From JABDII01 sp963815325 (lineage in GTDB: Bacteria > Gemmatimonadota > Gemmatimonadetes > Gemmatimonadales > GWC2-71-9), in the NCBI GenBank assembly GCA_963815325.1, contig CAWFGG010000007.1, forward strand, positions 62,001 to 126,000: a stretch of 64,000 nucleotides of DNA. Reading direction: 5' to 3'. Position numbers and translations under genes: made by a program. Positions 44,237-54,208 of the stretch are shown piece by piece. The notes beneath the pieces are model-generated. The model was not told the DNA's origin and did no database searches. It saw only the letters and a list, made by a program, of their open reading frames with translations. Within the stretch, counting starts at the first letter, position 1. Each line of letters begins with the position of its first letter.

Positions 44237-45019
44237 ATGACGTTGCCGACCCCTTCCATCCAAGAGGAAGCCGAACGCCTCAGTGCACGCGTGGCCGCGC
44301 TGGAGCACGAGCGTAAGCACCTGTTGGCAGTCATCGAGATCCTCGAGGAAATTGCGGGCTCCCTGCACTTCGTCGACATCGTCCAATCGATCGCCCGGCG
44401 GCTCGGCGAGGCGTTCGGCCTGGATCGCTGCTCGATCTTCCTCGTGGAGCGGGCCGAGAATACCGTCCGCCTGGTAGCCAGTTATGAAGATCCGAGTATC
44501 CGGAACTACATCGTGGACGTGGATCGGTATCCGGAGTTGAAGCAGGCCCTCGAAACCGGGGAGACGGTGTTCATCCCCGATGCCGCGAGCGCCCCGACGT
44601 TGCGGCACATCCAGGGAGCACTGGCCAACCGCCGGGTGAAGACCATCACGGTGGTGCCGATTACCTATCGTTCGGCTGCCATCGGCGCCATCTTCCTCCG
44701 CACCTTCCGAGACGGGCCGAGCTTCTCCGATGCGGACGTTCGATTCTGCCAGGTCGTGGCAAACCTCACGGCCAAGGCGCTCCGCAGTGCCCACCGCTTC
44801 GAGAAACTCCAGGAAATGAGCGGGATCGATCCCATCGCCGCCGGCAAGGATCGCGAGCGCGTCGCGTTGGTCGGGTTCCTGCGTCGGCTGCTGGACCGCC
44901 ATGCCGAGCAAGAGGGTCCCTGGGAAGAGGGCATCCTCGGCAAGGCCAGCGCCGAGGAGATCGACCGGTTGGTCGGCGTCGCAATGGCCGTCATCGCCCA
45001 GGAGGCACAAAGCCGGTGA
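44237..45019 (+). CDS. GAF-domain sensor protein
   Basis: The 260-residue cytoplasmic protein has an N-terminal coiled coil (EEAERLSARVAALEHERKHL) and a GAF domain (about residues 45-195, with RCSIFLVERAENTVRLVA and GAIFLRTF). No output domain is present, so it likely works through a partner. Its stop overlaps the ligA GTG. Confidence 0.85.
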   Translation: MTLPTPSIQEEAERLSARVAALEHERKHLLAVIEILEEIAGSLHFVDIVQSIARRLGEAFGLDRCSIFLVERAENTVRLVASYEDPSIRNYIVDVDRYPELKQALETGETVFIPDAASAPTLRHIQGALANRRVKTITVVPITYRSAAIGAIFLRTFRDGPSFSDADVRFCQVVANLTAKALRSAHRFEKLQEMSGIDPIAAGKDRERVALVGFLRRLLDRHAEQEGPWEEGILGKASAEEIDRLVGVAMAVIAQEAQSR

Positions 45020-47040
45020 GCGCCGGCTCCGGCGCCCAGGCGGCGCGCCGGGTCGCCGCGCTTCGTACGCAGATCGATCGGGCAATCCACGCCTACTACA
45101 TCGAAGACGCGCCGGAAATTTCCGACGCCGAGTATGACCGCCTGTTCCGCGAGCTGAAGCAGCTCGAGGACGAGTATCCCGACCTCAAGACTCCGGACAG
45201 TCCGACGCAACGGGTCGGTGCCCCGCCTGCCAGCGCATTCACCAAGCATCCGCATCTCCGGCCCATGTTCTCGCTGGCTAATGCCTTCGACACCGACGAG
45301 CTCGGTGAATGGGAGGCCCGAAATGCCCGCCTGGCTCCGGCAGTCCGGAACGCGGGCTACGTCACCGAAATCAAGATCGACGGGGCCGCGGTGAGTCTTA
45401 CCTACGCGGAGGGCAGATTGGTGACCGGAGCAACCCGTGGCAACGGGGTCGTAGGCGAAGACATCACCGCAAATTTGAAGACCATTGCAGACGTCCCCCT
45501 CGTCCTGAAGGGAGGCCCTCACCCCACAGTCATGGAAGTGCGCGGCGAGGTCTACTTCCCGCTGACCTCCTTCGCCCGGCTCAACCGCCAGCGTGAGGCC
45601 GACGGTGAGCCTCTCTATGCCAACCCTCGCAACACGGCGGCAGGCAGCCTCCGTCAGCTCGACCCTGCCATCACCCGGAAGCGTCGACTGCGCCTGTTCG
45701 CCTTCCACGTTGAGGTGATCACCGGGTCGCTTGGCTTCGTGTCGCAGTGGGAAGTGCTGGATGCCCTCGAGGCCTGGGGGTTTCCCGTCGAGGCACACCG
45801 AGCCCGGTCCGAGGATCTCGCTGGCGTGATTGAGAAGATCTCCGAGTATGAGACCTTGCTTGCGACCCTGCCCTTCGAAGCCGACGGGGTGGTGGTCAAA
45901 GTGGACCGGCTGGCCCTGCACGAGGAGCTGGGCATCATCGGAGGGCGGGAGCCGCGCTGGGCCATCGCGCGCAAGTTTGCCCCCGAAGTCGCCGTGACCC
46001 GGCTCCGTGACATCAAGATCAACGTCGGACGGACCGGGGCGCTCAATCCCTACGCGGTGCTGGAGCCGGTGGAAGTCGGTGGGGTGACCGTGACCAATGC
46101 GACCCTCCACAACGATCAACTCATCGCCCAAAAAGACATCCGGATCGGTGATTGGGTCGAGGTGGTTCGGGCCGGCGAGGTCATCCCGCAGATCCTGGGA
46201 CCTATTCGGGAGCGCCGCGACGGAACGGAGCAGCCGTTTCAAATGCCGACAGCGTGCCCGGCCTGCGGCACACCAACTGAGCGCCCGCCCGACGAGGTCA
46301 TGCGGTATTGCCCCAACGTCTCCTGCCCCGGCCGCATCCTCGAGGGCATCGTTCACTTCGCCTCGGGCGGTGCGATGGACATACGCGGCCTGGGGTACGA
46401 GCGGGTGAGGCAGCTGCTCGACGCCGGGCTGATCGAGAACGTGGGCGACCTCTATCAGCTGAGCGTCGACCGGCTCGTGTCGCTCGAGCGGTTTGCCGAT
46501 CAATCGGCCAGCCAACTCGTCGAGGCCGTCGCCGCATCGAAGCGCCAGCCACTTTCGGTTCTGCTCTTTGCCCTCGGGATCCGGCACGTCGGGAAACAAT
46601 CCGCCCAGCTCCTGGCCGAACGTTTCCAGACGATAGACCGCCTGCGCCACGCCTCTCGCGAAGAGATCAGCGATGTCCCGGGAATCGGCCCGACCATAGC
46701 CGACGCCGTAGCGGGGTTCTTCCAGGATCCAAAGAACCTGCGCCTGCTCGACTCCCTGGAGCGGGCCGGCCTCTCGATGGAGGAGCCCGGCGCCGGCAAA
46801 GCCGGACCGCTCAGCGGCAAGAGCTACGTGCTGACCGGCACGCTGCCAACCCTGAGCCGCAGCGAGGCGACTAAGCTGATCGAGGCCGCGGGCGGCAAGG
46901 TGATCGGCAGTGTGGGCAAGAAGACCCACTGCGTGGTGGCGGGAGAATCCGCCGGGAGCAAGCTCGACAAGGCCCGCGCGTTAGGCATCGAAGTGATCGA
47001 CGAGGCGATGCTCTTGCGCCGCGTAAACCAACGTTCCTAG
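45016..47040 (+). CDS. ligA: NAD-dependent DNA ligase
   Basis: The 674-residue ligase joins nicks during replication and repair. The adenylation lysine is K120 in EIKIDG. It has the OB domain, a four-cysteine zinc finger (CPAC...CPNVSC), helix-hairpin-helix repeats and a C-terminal BRCT domain. It starts with GTG, overlapping the upstream stop as GTGA. All domains are complete. Confidence 0.97.
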   Translation: MSAGSGAQAARRVAALRTQIDRAIHAYYIEDAPEISDAEYDRLFRELKQLEDEYPDLKTPDSPTQRVGAPPASAFTKHPHLRPMFSLANAFDTDELGEWEARNARLAPAVRNAGYVTEIKIDGAAVSLTYAEGRLVTGATRGNGVVGEDITANLKTIADVPLVLKGGPHPTVMEVRGEVYFPLTSFARLNRQREADGEPLYANPRNTAAGSLRQLDPAITRKRRLRLFAFHVEVITGSLGFVSQWEVLDALEAWGFPVEAHRARSEDLAGVIEKISEYETLLATLPFEADGVVVKVDRLALHEELGIIGGREPRWAIARKFAPEVAVTRLRDIKINVGRTGALNPYAVLEPVEVGGVTVTNATLHNDQLIAQKDIRIGDWVEVVRAGEVIPQILGPIRERRDGTEQPFQMPTACPACGTPTERPPDEVMRYCPNVSCPGRILEGIVHFASGGAMDIRGLGYERVRQLLDAGLIENVGDLYQLSVDRLVSLERFADQSASQLVEAVAASKRQPLSVLLFALGIRHVGKQSAQLLAERFQTIDRLRHASREEISDVPGIGPTIADAVAGFFQDPKNLRLLDSLERAGLSMEEPGAGKAGPLSGKSYVLTGTLPTLSRSEATKLIEAAGGKVIGSVGKKTHCVVAGESAGSKLDKARALGIEVIDEAMLLRRVNQRS

Positions 47041-47070
47041 CTTACGGCAACCTGAGCCCGAAAGACACCC

Positions 47071-47661
47071 ATGAACGCATCTCTTTTGCCTCGGCACCAT
47101 TGCGTCGGCCTGAGCAGTCGAGCCTTCCATGTCCTGCGCTCCAGCCTGGAGCGAGACAACGGGCTGCAGACCGCGGCCTACCTGCAGGAGGCGGGGTTTG
47201 CCTCCGGTGAGGACCTCTACAATGCGTTCGTCAGCCGGGTGCGCGATGTGTACCAGGTTGATTCACCGGCCGACCTGGACTTGGCGTTCCTGAGCGAGGC
47301 GCTCTCCGCTCATTTCGGCGAGTTCGGCTGGGGGTCGTTGCGGTCCACGCCGCTCTCCGCCGCAGTGTTGGCGCTCGATTCCGACGACTGGGCGGAAGCC
47401 GCGCCGGAAGGCGGCGGTCAATACCCGTCCTGTCATCTCACCAGCGGATTGCTGTCCGACTTCCTCGGCCGGATGTCCGGCGAAGCCGTTGCCGTCATGG
47501 AAGTCGAGTGCCGATCCCGCGGAGACGACCGGTGCCGATTCCTCGTGGGCTCGCCGGAGAGTCTCGCCATCGTCTACAATCGGATGGTCCACGGCGCGAG
47601 TTACATCGAGGCCGCCCGATCGTGGGAGGCGTCAGCTCCTGAGGAGCCGGATATCGCCTGA
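47071..47661 (+). CDS. V4R-domain protein
   Basis: The 196-residue protein ends in a V4R (4-vinyl reductase-like) domain, recognisable by AVMEVECRSRGDDRCRFLVGSPE. V4R domains bind small hydrophobic ligands and often carry conserved cysteines; C-R-S-R-G-D-D-R-C is present. The last 30 bases overlap the convergent DUF4097 gene. Function unknown. Confidence 0.75.
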   Translation: MNASLLPRHHCVGLSSRAFHVLRSSLERDNGLQTAAYLQEAGFASGEDLYNAFVSRVRDVYQVDSPADLDLAFLSEALSAHFGEFGWGSLRSTPLSAAVLALDSDDWAEAAPEGGGQYPSCHLTSGLLSDFLGRMSGEAVAVMEVECRSRGDDRCRFLVGSPESLAIVYNRMVHGASYIEAARSWEASAPEEPDIA

Positions 47662-48699
47662 GCCCGTCTCGATCCGAACCCGCCCCTTGCCATTGCCAAT
47701 CTGGCCACGGACGCTGTCCCGGCCGTACTTACGAATCGTGACGGAGAAATCCGTCTCGATGTCGCCGCTGCCCGTCTCGAACTCGACGTGAGCGCTTAGG
47801 TCTCCAGGCACGCGAATCTCTACATCGCCCGACCCGGTTTCAACAGCCAAGAGGTTCGGTGCCTGCTTCAGTGCCAGGGTGACCTCACCACTTCCGGTCT
47901 CGATAGAAACGCTCGCCGCCGCCACGTCCGACAGCGAAACATCGCCGGACCCCGATTCCACATCCACCGATTGGGTGGTGATCCCGGACCCCTCGAATCC
48001 TCCCGAACCGGTTTCGACGACCAGACGGGGCCCGCGAATATCGAGCGCGACGACCCTACCAGATCCCGTGTCCACCGACAGCTCGCCTTCAATCGTCCGG
48101 ACATCGACCGCGCCGGAGCCGGCATCGACGGTAAGGCTCCCAGTCACGCCGGACACGGTAACCGGTGCGCTCGCGACATCGATCCGAAGCTCGCCCTTCA
48201 CATTGGTCACCGTCACTTCGCCCACGGCCAGGTAGAGCCCCACGCGCTTCCCTGGAGGGATGGAGACGGCAAGGTCCGCGGCGGCGTTCATACCGCTGCC
48301 GGACCCTGCAATCACGACCTCGTCCCCTCGGTCCCGGCCGCCATCGCCAAAGGTGCCGTCGCGCCGTACCTTGAGAGAGGTTCGCGACCGGCTTCCCAGG
48401 CTCGTGGCGACGATTCGGTTTGATGGATAGACCACACGCAGCGACTGCCACTGGCGGCCATCGTGATCGATGGCACCGGTTTCGACCGCGAGTCGCCCGG
48501 CGTCGGCACCGCGGCGACTGACCTCGACGGCGACGTCCGATCCCCCGCCGCCGGTAACCGTTACGCGGCCGACCAGATTGTAGATCGCGACCGCCTCACC
48601 GGACACGAGGTGACGCTCAGGTGCTTGAGCCTCGAGGGTGAGGTGGGCGCCCAGCGCGCCGAGGATAACCACACCGAGACAGCGACGGACACTCGACAT
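47632..48699 (-). CDS. DUF4097-type secreted beta-repeat protein
   Basis: The 355-residue protein has a signal peptide (VVILGALGAHLTLEAQ) and a repetitive beta domain built from about 20-residue units with the pattern (E/D)(T/S)GSGxV or similar, occurring at least eight times. This matches the DUF4097 adhesin-like family, thought to form a beta helix. Function unknown. Its ATG at 48699 abuts the divergent amidohydrolase start. Confidence 0.85.
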   Translation of the reverse strand: MSSVRRCLGVVILGALGAHLTLEAQAPERHLVSGEAVAIYNLVGRVTVTGGGGSDVAVEVSRRGADAGRLAVETGAIDHDGRQWQSLRVVYPSNRIVATSLGSRSRTSLKVRRDGTFGDGGRDRGDEVVIAGSGSGMNAAADLAVSIPPGKRVGLYLAVGEVTVTNVKGELRIDVASAPVTVSGVTGSLTVDAGSGAVDVRTIEGELSVDTGSGRVVALDIRGPRLVVETGSGGFEGSGITTQSVDVESGSGDVSLSDVAAASVSIETGSGEVTLALKQAPNLLAVETGSGDVEIRVPGDLSAHVEFETGSGDIETDFSVTIRKYGRDSVRGQIGNGKGRVRIETGSGDIRLLRS

Positions 48700-50455
48700 G
48701 ACACGGACTCCTCAGTTGGTATACGAACAGTTAGATGGCAGGAGCACTCCGAGGGTTGGAACGGCAAGGCGCGGAGGCCGTTCCTTCGCCGCGATAATGC
48801 TCCTCTTGGCCGGGCTTACCGTGGTCCGGCTCGCGGCACAAGACCGCCCCATTGCTCCCGACCTGGTGGTGCTCAACGCCAGGATATATACCGCCGACCC
48901 CGGCAGGCCGCGCGCCGAGGCGCTGGCCGTCGCCAACGGCCGGCTGGTCTTTGTCGGGAGCCGGCTCGAGGCCGAGGCTCTCGTCGGGCCAGGGACCAAC
49001 GTGTGGGACCTGGGCGGGGCCACGGTCATCCCCGGGATGGTCGATGCCCATGCCCATCTGGTCAGCCTGGGAACCGCCCTTCGGACGGTGGACCTGGTAG
49101 GCACGCGATCCTACGACGAGGCGATCGCCCGGGTCGTCGAGCGTGCCCGAAGCGTGCCTCCCGGCACCTGGATCCAGGGCCGCGGCTGGGACCAAAACGA
49201 CTGGAGCGTCACCGCCATGCCGACGCTCGAGCCCTTGTCCCAAGCCGTCCCGAATCATCCCGTCTACCTCACCCGCGTCGACGGCCATGCGGCGCTGGTG
49301 AACGCCATGGCGCTTCAGCGTGCCGGCATCACCCGGGACACGCCCGATCCCCGAGGTGGGAGCATCTTCCGGAACCCCGACGGCGTCCCTACCGGCGTTC
49401 TGCTCGAGGACAACGCGATGGAGCTGGTGCGGCGGGTGATCCCTCCCCCAACACCGCGGGAGCTGGAGCAACGCATCCTCCTCGCGATTCGCACGGCCAA
49501 CGAGAACGGCCTGACTGGCATTCACGACGCCGGTGTCGGGGCGGATACCATTGCGGTGTATCGGTCGTTGGCCCAAGCGGGCCGGTATTCGCTCCGCAAC
49601 TACGTCATGATCAGTGCGGCCGACACCGCGCTCACCCGCCTGCTGCGCCAGGGGCCCCAGCTCGGCCTGTACGATCGGCTCTGGATACGCTCGATCAAGG
49701 TCTCGGCAGACGGAGCGCTGGGTAGCCGGGGCGCGTTCCTGCTCGTGCCGTACACCGACGATCCGGCCACGCGTGGTCTCTTGCTCGCGTCCCGTGACAG
49801 CCTGAAGCGCGTCGCCGCCCTCGCCCTGGCTCATGGATTTCAGTTGAATGTCCACGCCATCGGTGATGGTGCCAACCGGGCCGTGCTGGATGCCTTCGAA
49901 GATGCGCTTCGCGACCGCCCCACGGCCGACCACCGGTTTCGCATCGAGCACGCCCAAATCCTGAGTCCCGACGACATTCCCCGGTTCGCCCGCCTCGGCG
50001 TCATCCCCGCCATGCAGGGAAGCCATCAAACGAGCGACATGTACTGGGCCGTGGATCGTCTGGGTTATGCCCGCGCGGTCGGCGCCTATGCCTGGCGCAG
50101 CCTGCTCGACAGTGGAGTGATCATCCCCAACGGGTCAGATTTCCCCGTGGAATTCGTCAATCCCCTCATCTCGTTCGCGGCATTTGTGTCAAGGCAAGAT
50201 CGAGACGGCTGGCCGCCGGGCGGCTGGTTCGCGGCTCAGCGCACGTCGCGTGAAGAGGCGCTCTACAGCATGACCCTCTGGCCGGCGATGGCCGCCTTCA
50301 TGGAGAAAGACACCGGGTCACTCACACCAGGCAAGTTTGCGGACTTCGTGGTGTTGGACAGGGACATCATGGAGGTTCCGGCAGACCAGATATATCAGAC
50401 CGGAGTCCTGCGGACCGTCCTCGGCGGGAGTACCGTGTTTCCGGTTGCGGACTGA
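48698..50455 (+). CDS. exported amidohydrolase family 3 protein (YtcJ-like)
   Basis: The protein has up to 585 residues, with a signal-like N-terminus (RSFAAIMLLLAGLTVVRLAAQ) and a metal-dependent amidohydrolase domain. Metal ligands are visible in DAHAHL and HAIGDGANR, with NGSDFPVE near the end. The start is uncertain: ATG 48698 includes the basic n-region of the signal, while ATG 48797 sits inside it. Substrate unknown. Confidence 0.88.
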   Translation: MTRTPQLVYEQLDGRSTPRVGTARRGGRSFAAIMLLLAGLTVVRLAAQDRPIAPDLVVLNARIYTADPGRPRAEALAVANGRLVFVGSRLEAEALVGPGTNVWDLGGATVIPGMVDAHAHLVSLGTALRTVDLVGTRSYDEAIARVVERARSVPPGTWIQGRGWDQNDWSVTAMPTLEPLSQAVPNHPVYLTRVDGHAALVNAMALQRAGITRDTPDPRGGSIFRNPDGVPTGVLLEDNAMELVRRVIPPPTPRELEQRILLAIRTANENGLTGIHDAGVGADTIAVYRSLAQAGRYSLRNYVMISAADTALTRLLRQGPQLGLYDRLWIRSIKVSADGALGSRGAFLLVPYTDDPATRGLLLASRDSLKRVAALALAHGFQLNVHAIGDGANRAVLDAFEDALRDRPTADHRFRIEHAQILSPDDIPRFARLGVIPAMQGSHQTSDMYWAVDRLGYARAVGAYAWRSLLDSGVIIPNGSDFPVEFVNPLISFAAFVSRQDRDGWPPGGWFAAQRTSREEALYSMTLWPAMAAFMEKDTGSLTPGKFADFVVLDRDIMEVPADQIYQTGVLRTVLGGSTVFPVAD

Positions 50456-50473
50456 CCGGCAGTGGCCGATTGG

Positions 50474-50953
50474 TTAGCTGCCGCCCCCGATCAGGTGGGC
50501 GTATTCGGGACGGAGCACCAACTGATCGCCTTCGATGATCTCCCGGTCCCACGGCAGGAGGATGAGCTTGTCGGTCTCGAAGGCATAGAAGTCCGGCTCA
50601 TACGGGCCGGTCCGGAACGATACCGCGGTCCGGATTTCTTTGGGATTCAGTGCCGCGACCTCGTTCAAGGCCAACTTGAGCGTGTCACCGCTGTTGCAGG
50701 TTTCATCGACCAAGAGGACGCGGCGCCCACGCACGCTGGCCGGCGGGCCGGCAACGAGTTGTGGCGGTGCGCCCGGCCCATGCCGGGTCAGCGCCATCGA
50801 GGCGAAATCGCGCTGGAGGATCGAGGCGACGACCACACCGGGAATGACCCCCGGTTTGGCGATGCCGAGGACGACCTCGGGGTCATACTCTCGGCTCACC
50901 TTGAGGGCGAGGGCTCGGCAGACCTCTCCGAAGAACGGCCAATCGACTTCCAT
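50474..50953 (-). CDS. phosphoribosyltransferase-family protein
   Basis: The 159-residue protein has a type I PRTase fold. The PRPP loop reads VLLVDETCNSGDT, a variant of the usual VDDxxxTGxT. It resembles the Gpt/xanthine-type branch, but substrate specificity is not clear. It starts at ATG 50953 (MEVDWPFFGEV). Confidence 0.8.
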   Translation of the reverse strand: MEVDWPFFGEVCRALALKVSREYDPEVVLGIAKPGVIPGVVVASILQRDFASMALTRHGPGAPPQLVAGPPASVRGRRVLLVDETCNSGDTLKLALNEVAALNPKEIRTAVSFRTGPYEPDFYAFETDKLILLPWDREIIEGDQLVLRPEYAHLIGGGS

Positions 50954-51135
50954 GATCCCGCGCGAGCTATCTGAAGTGGGGCACACGCTGGTGGTCTCCG
51001 TGAGGATGCTGGCTTCTCGAAGCTAGTCGGGCCCCGTGGCAGCGGCAACCGCGTTGCGGGCTTCGGGCGGTTCTTACTATCTTAATGACCAATGCAGACT
51101 TACGTCTCCCACCCTATTTGGTCGGGCTGCTGTCG

Positions 51136-51582
51136 ATGAGTTTCTGGCATCGGCTGTTTGGGCGCAGCGGCCGCAGGACCCTTCGGCCTCAGCGCCTCGA
51201 CTACCTGAACGAGGCCCTCGCGCTGGAGCGACAAGGAGACTACGAGGCGGCGCTTACCTCGTACCGCCTCGCGCTCCGGGACAATCCGTCGGATCTCAGG
51301 ATTCTCCAGAACATGGCCATCGCCTTCACCAAGACGGGGCAACCGGAGGAGGCCCTCCGGCATTACCGGAGGGCGCTGGGGCACGACCCGACCTTAGTGG
51401 GCGCCCACTACGGGGTAGCCTTCCTCCTGCTCAAGCGCGGCGAGACCGGGCAGGCCACGTCTCACCTTCGGGCATTCCTCGGGAACCCTCCCAGGGGCCC
51501 CGACGCCGAACGCTGGATCCAGCACGCGGAGAACACGCTGAGACGAATCGAAACCGCGCCGACCGCAGCGGAAATGTCGTGA
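51136..51582 (+). CDS. tetratricopeptide protein
   Basis: The 148-residue protein holds about three tetratricopeptide units (LALERQGDYEAALTSYRLAL, MAIAFTKTGQPEEALRHYRR and LLLKRGETGQATSHLRAFL). It starts MSFWHRLFG at 51136; an upstream ATG at 51085 is the alternative. Neither has a good ribosome site. Its stop overlaps the next gene's GTG. Confidence 0.75.
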   Translation: MSFWHRLFGRSGRRTLRPQRLDYLNEALALERQGDYEAALTSYRLALRDNPSDLRILQNMAIAFTKTGQPEEALRHYRRALGHDPTLVGAHYGVAFLLLKRGETGQATSHLRAFLGNPPRGPDAERWIQHAENTLRRIETAPTAAEMS

Positions 51583-52292
51583 GGCCTCGGCCCTATCTCT
51601 GTCTGACCGCCGTACTCCTCGCCTGCAGCAACATCACCGAGAGCAACGGTGTCATTTCCCTCGAGGTCCTGGCACCCGTCAGTCCTTCCGTCGAGGTTGG
51701 CGATACGCTCCACCTGACGGCCAGGGCGCTCGACCGGGATGGCAACGAGGTTGCATCAGCTCCGATCGTCTGGCGCACGCCGGATACCACCGTGGCCGTG
51801 GACAGCACTCTGGGCATTGTGACCGGGCTGGTGGGGCCCGGGACCGGCCGGGTCCAGGCACAGGTAGGGAGTCTTGCCTCGAATTTCGTGACGGTATCGG
51901 TCACGGCTCGGCCCGATACGCTCGTGGTAGTTGGACCTGATACGCTCCGCATCGCCACCGGCGACAACACCTCGCCGGCGCTTGCAACCCAGCTGAATAC
52001 CATTTCCGGCAGCGACACCACCGCCGTTTCGGGTGGCACCATCATCTACGACATCATCGAACCTGTGTTTCCGACTCCGGCGGACCGAACCGTGGAGTTA
52101 CCGGGCGGCGTGGTACTGGATACTGTGACGACGGGATCGGACGGGATGCCGAGTCCGGCAGTGACCTTGAGCCGTGTGCCGGGCGTCGCGCAACCGGACA
52201 GCGCCATCGTCGAGGTGCGGGCGGTCCGGACCCGGGGCACAGTGCCGGTACCCGGTTCGGGCCAGCGCTTCATTGTCCGGATCGAGCCCTGA
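51579..52292 (+). CDS. Ig-like domain lipoprotein
   Basis: The 237-residue protein starts with GTG in a GTGA overlap and has a lipobox (AVLLAC). Its body resembles bacterial Ig-like group 2 domains (VEVGDTLHLTARALDRDGNEV and VATG-type turns). It is presumably surface-exposed or periplasmic. Function unknown. Confidence 0.75.
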   Translation: MRPRPYLCLTAVLLACSNITESNGVISLEVLAPVSPSVEVGDTLHLTARALDRDGNEVASAPIVWRTPDTTVAVDSTLGIVTGLVGPGTGRVQAQVGSLASNFVTVSVTARPDTLVVVGPDTLRIATGDNTSPALATQLNTISGSDTTAVSGGTIIYDIIEPVFPTPADRTVELPGGVVLDTVTTGSDGMPSPAVTLSRVPGVAQPDSAIVEVRAVRTRGTVPVPGSGQRFIVRIEP

Positions 52293-52362
52293 CAACCTCA
52301 GAATAGAAGTCCACGATCGGCCGGGTGGCACGGAGCCCGGCCCTTCATTGCCAGGAGACCGA

Positions 52363-54201
52363 TTGCTGCCTACTCCAGCCACGCTGAACGACCTCTTCTT
52401 TCAGAGCATCGAGCGGTACGCCACTAGCCCCGTCGCGATGCGCACCAAGGTGGGTGGGCGTTGGGTCGAGCGATCGTACGCACAGATGCGCCACGAGGTC
52501 GAGGCGACGAGCCGCGGGTTGATGGCACTCGGGATAACGCCCGGCTCCCACATCGCCATTCTCTCCGGGAATCGGCCGGAATGGGCGATCGGCGACTATG
52601 CCTGTCTCACAGCGTGTTGCGCCGATGTACCGATTTATCCAACCCTGCCCGCGCGGCAGGTCGAGTACATCCTCAACGATTCTGCTGCGGTTGCTATCTT
52701 CGTCTCGGACACCGAGCAGCTGGCCAAGGTGCTCGAGATCCGCGACCGTATCCCGACCCTGCGGCACGTCATTGCGTTCGACCCAGGCCTTGCCGGCGAG
52801 GGCGTGCTCGGCTTCGACGACCTCATGGCGCGGGGGACCGCGACCGGCTCCACCCGGGAGTGGGAAACCCAAGCCCGCACGGCCACACCGGACGACCTCG
52901 CGACCCTCATTTATACCTCCGGGACGACCGGAAACCCCAAGGGGGTCATGCTCACCCACGGCAACCTGACGGAGAACGTCGTGGCGGGGCTCCAGGCCCT
53001 GGACCTGAGGGAGGCCGACGAGTGTCTGTCCTTTCTGCCACTCTCGCACGTATTCGAGCGCATGGCCGGTCATTATTGCATGATGGCCGCCGGGGTGGTG
53101 ATCAATTACGCCGAGCGCATCGACACCGTATCGAGCGACATGCTCGAGCGCCGGCCGACGGTCATGCTGGCGGTGCCCCGCCTGTACGAGAAGATCTATG
53201 CCCGCGTGGTCGAGGCGGGCATGTCGGGATCCACGTTCACGCGACGGGTCTTCTTTTGGGCGAAGCGGACCGCGGAACGCTGGGTCGATCTGTCGTTGGG
53301 CGGGCAGCCTATTCCCACGGCCCTCACCGTGAAGAAAGCGATCGCGGACCAACTGGTCTTCGCGAAATTCCGGGCACGAACCGGAGGGCGCATTCGGTTC
53401 TTCGTGTCGGGAGGTGCGCCCCTCTCCGCAGACATTGCGCGATTCTTCCACGCGGCCGGCCTGCCGATTCTCGAGGGATACGGCCTGACCGAGACATCGC
53501 CCGTGATCACGGTCAACACATTCGAGCACACCAGGCTTGGGACCGTGGGCCGGCCGATCGTGGGCGTGGAGGTCAAGATCGCCCAAGACGGCGAGATTCT
53601 CTGCCGGGGTCCCAATGTGATGCGGGGCTACTATCGGATGCCCGAGGCGACGGCCGAGGTTCTCGAGCCGGATGGCTGGTTTCACACCGGTGACATCGGC
53701 GACCTCGACGCCGACGGCTACTTGAAAATCACCGACCGGAAGAAAGACTTGATCGTCACATCGGGCGGCAAGAACATCGCGCCGCAGCCGATCGAAAATC
53801 TCCTCAAGACCAACCGCTTCGTGCTGAACGCGGTGATGTTGGGTGACGGACGGCGGTACCCCATCATGCTCGTCGTCCCGGAGTTCGGTGCCCTCACGGC
53901 GTGGGCCGACGCGCAGGGAATTCCCACCGAGGATCACGACGCCTTGATCGCGCTTCGCAAGGTGGGGGACAAGATGGAGGGTGAGGTCAAGAAGAGCCTC
54001 CGGGATCTGGCGCAGTTCGAGGTGCCAAAGAAACTTCTGCTGGTCAGTGAGGATTTCACGGTTGAGAACGGGCTCATGACGCCGACCCTCAAGGTCAAGC
54101 GCCGCGCCGTCGAACAGCGCTACGCAGAGCGCGTCGAGGCGCTCTACGCCGAGCCGCCCGGCGGCGAGCACGACATTGTCGGTACCGCGCGAGAGGAATG
54201 A
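52363..54201 (+). CDS. long-chain acyl-CoA synthetase (AMP-forming)
   Basis: The 612-residue ANL enzyme activates fatty acids with ATP and CoA. Motifs include YTSGTTGNPKGVMLTH, GYGLTETSPV, GWFHTGDIGDLD and DRKKDLIVTSGGKNIAP. I chose TTG 52363 because AGGAGA lies 4 bases upstream; TTG 52348 is another in-frame option. The length and C-terminal lid are normal for FadD15-like enzymes. Confidence 0.92.
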   Translation: MLPTPATLNDLFFQSIERYATSPVAMRTKVGGRWVERSYAQMRHEVEATSRGLMALGITPGSHIAILSGNRPEWAIGDYACLTACCADVPIYPTLPARQVEYILNDSAAVAIFVSDTEQLAKVLEIRDRIPTLRHVIAFDPGLAGEGVLGFDDLMARGTATGSTREWETQARTATPDDLATLIYTSGTTGNPKGVMLTHGNLTENVVAGLQALDLREADECLSFLPLSHVFERMAGHYCMMAAGVVINYAERIDTVSSDMLERRPTVMLAVPRLYEKIYARVVEAGMSGSTFTRRVFFWAKRTAERWVDLSLGGQPIPTALTVKKAIADQLVFAKFRARTGGRIRFFVSGGAPLSADIARFFHAAGLPILEGYGLTETSPVITVNTFEHTRLGTVGRPIVGVEVKIAQDGEILCRGPNVMRGYYRMPEATAEVLEPDGWFHTGDIGDLDADGYLKITDRKKDLIVTSGGKNIAPQPIENLLKTNRFVLNAVMLGDGRRYPIMLVVPEFGALTAWADAQGIPTEDHDALIALRKVGDKMEGEVKKSLRDLAQFEVPKKLLLVSEDFTVENGLMTPTLKVKRRAVEQRYAERVEALYAEPPGGEHDIVGTAREE

Positions 54202-54208
54202 CAGCTGG

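Noticed and set aside
44665..46929. 754-residue minus-strand frame opposite the GAF gene and ligA
   Set aside because: ligA is complete with all motifs; the antisense product shows no family features.
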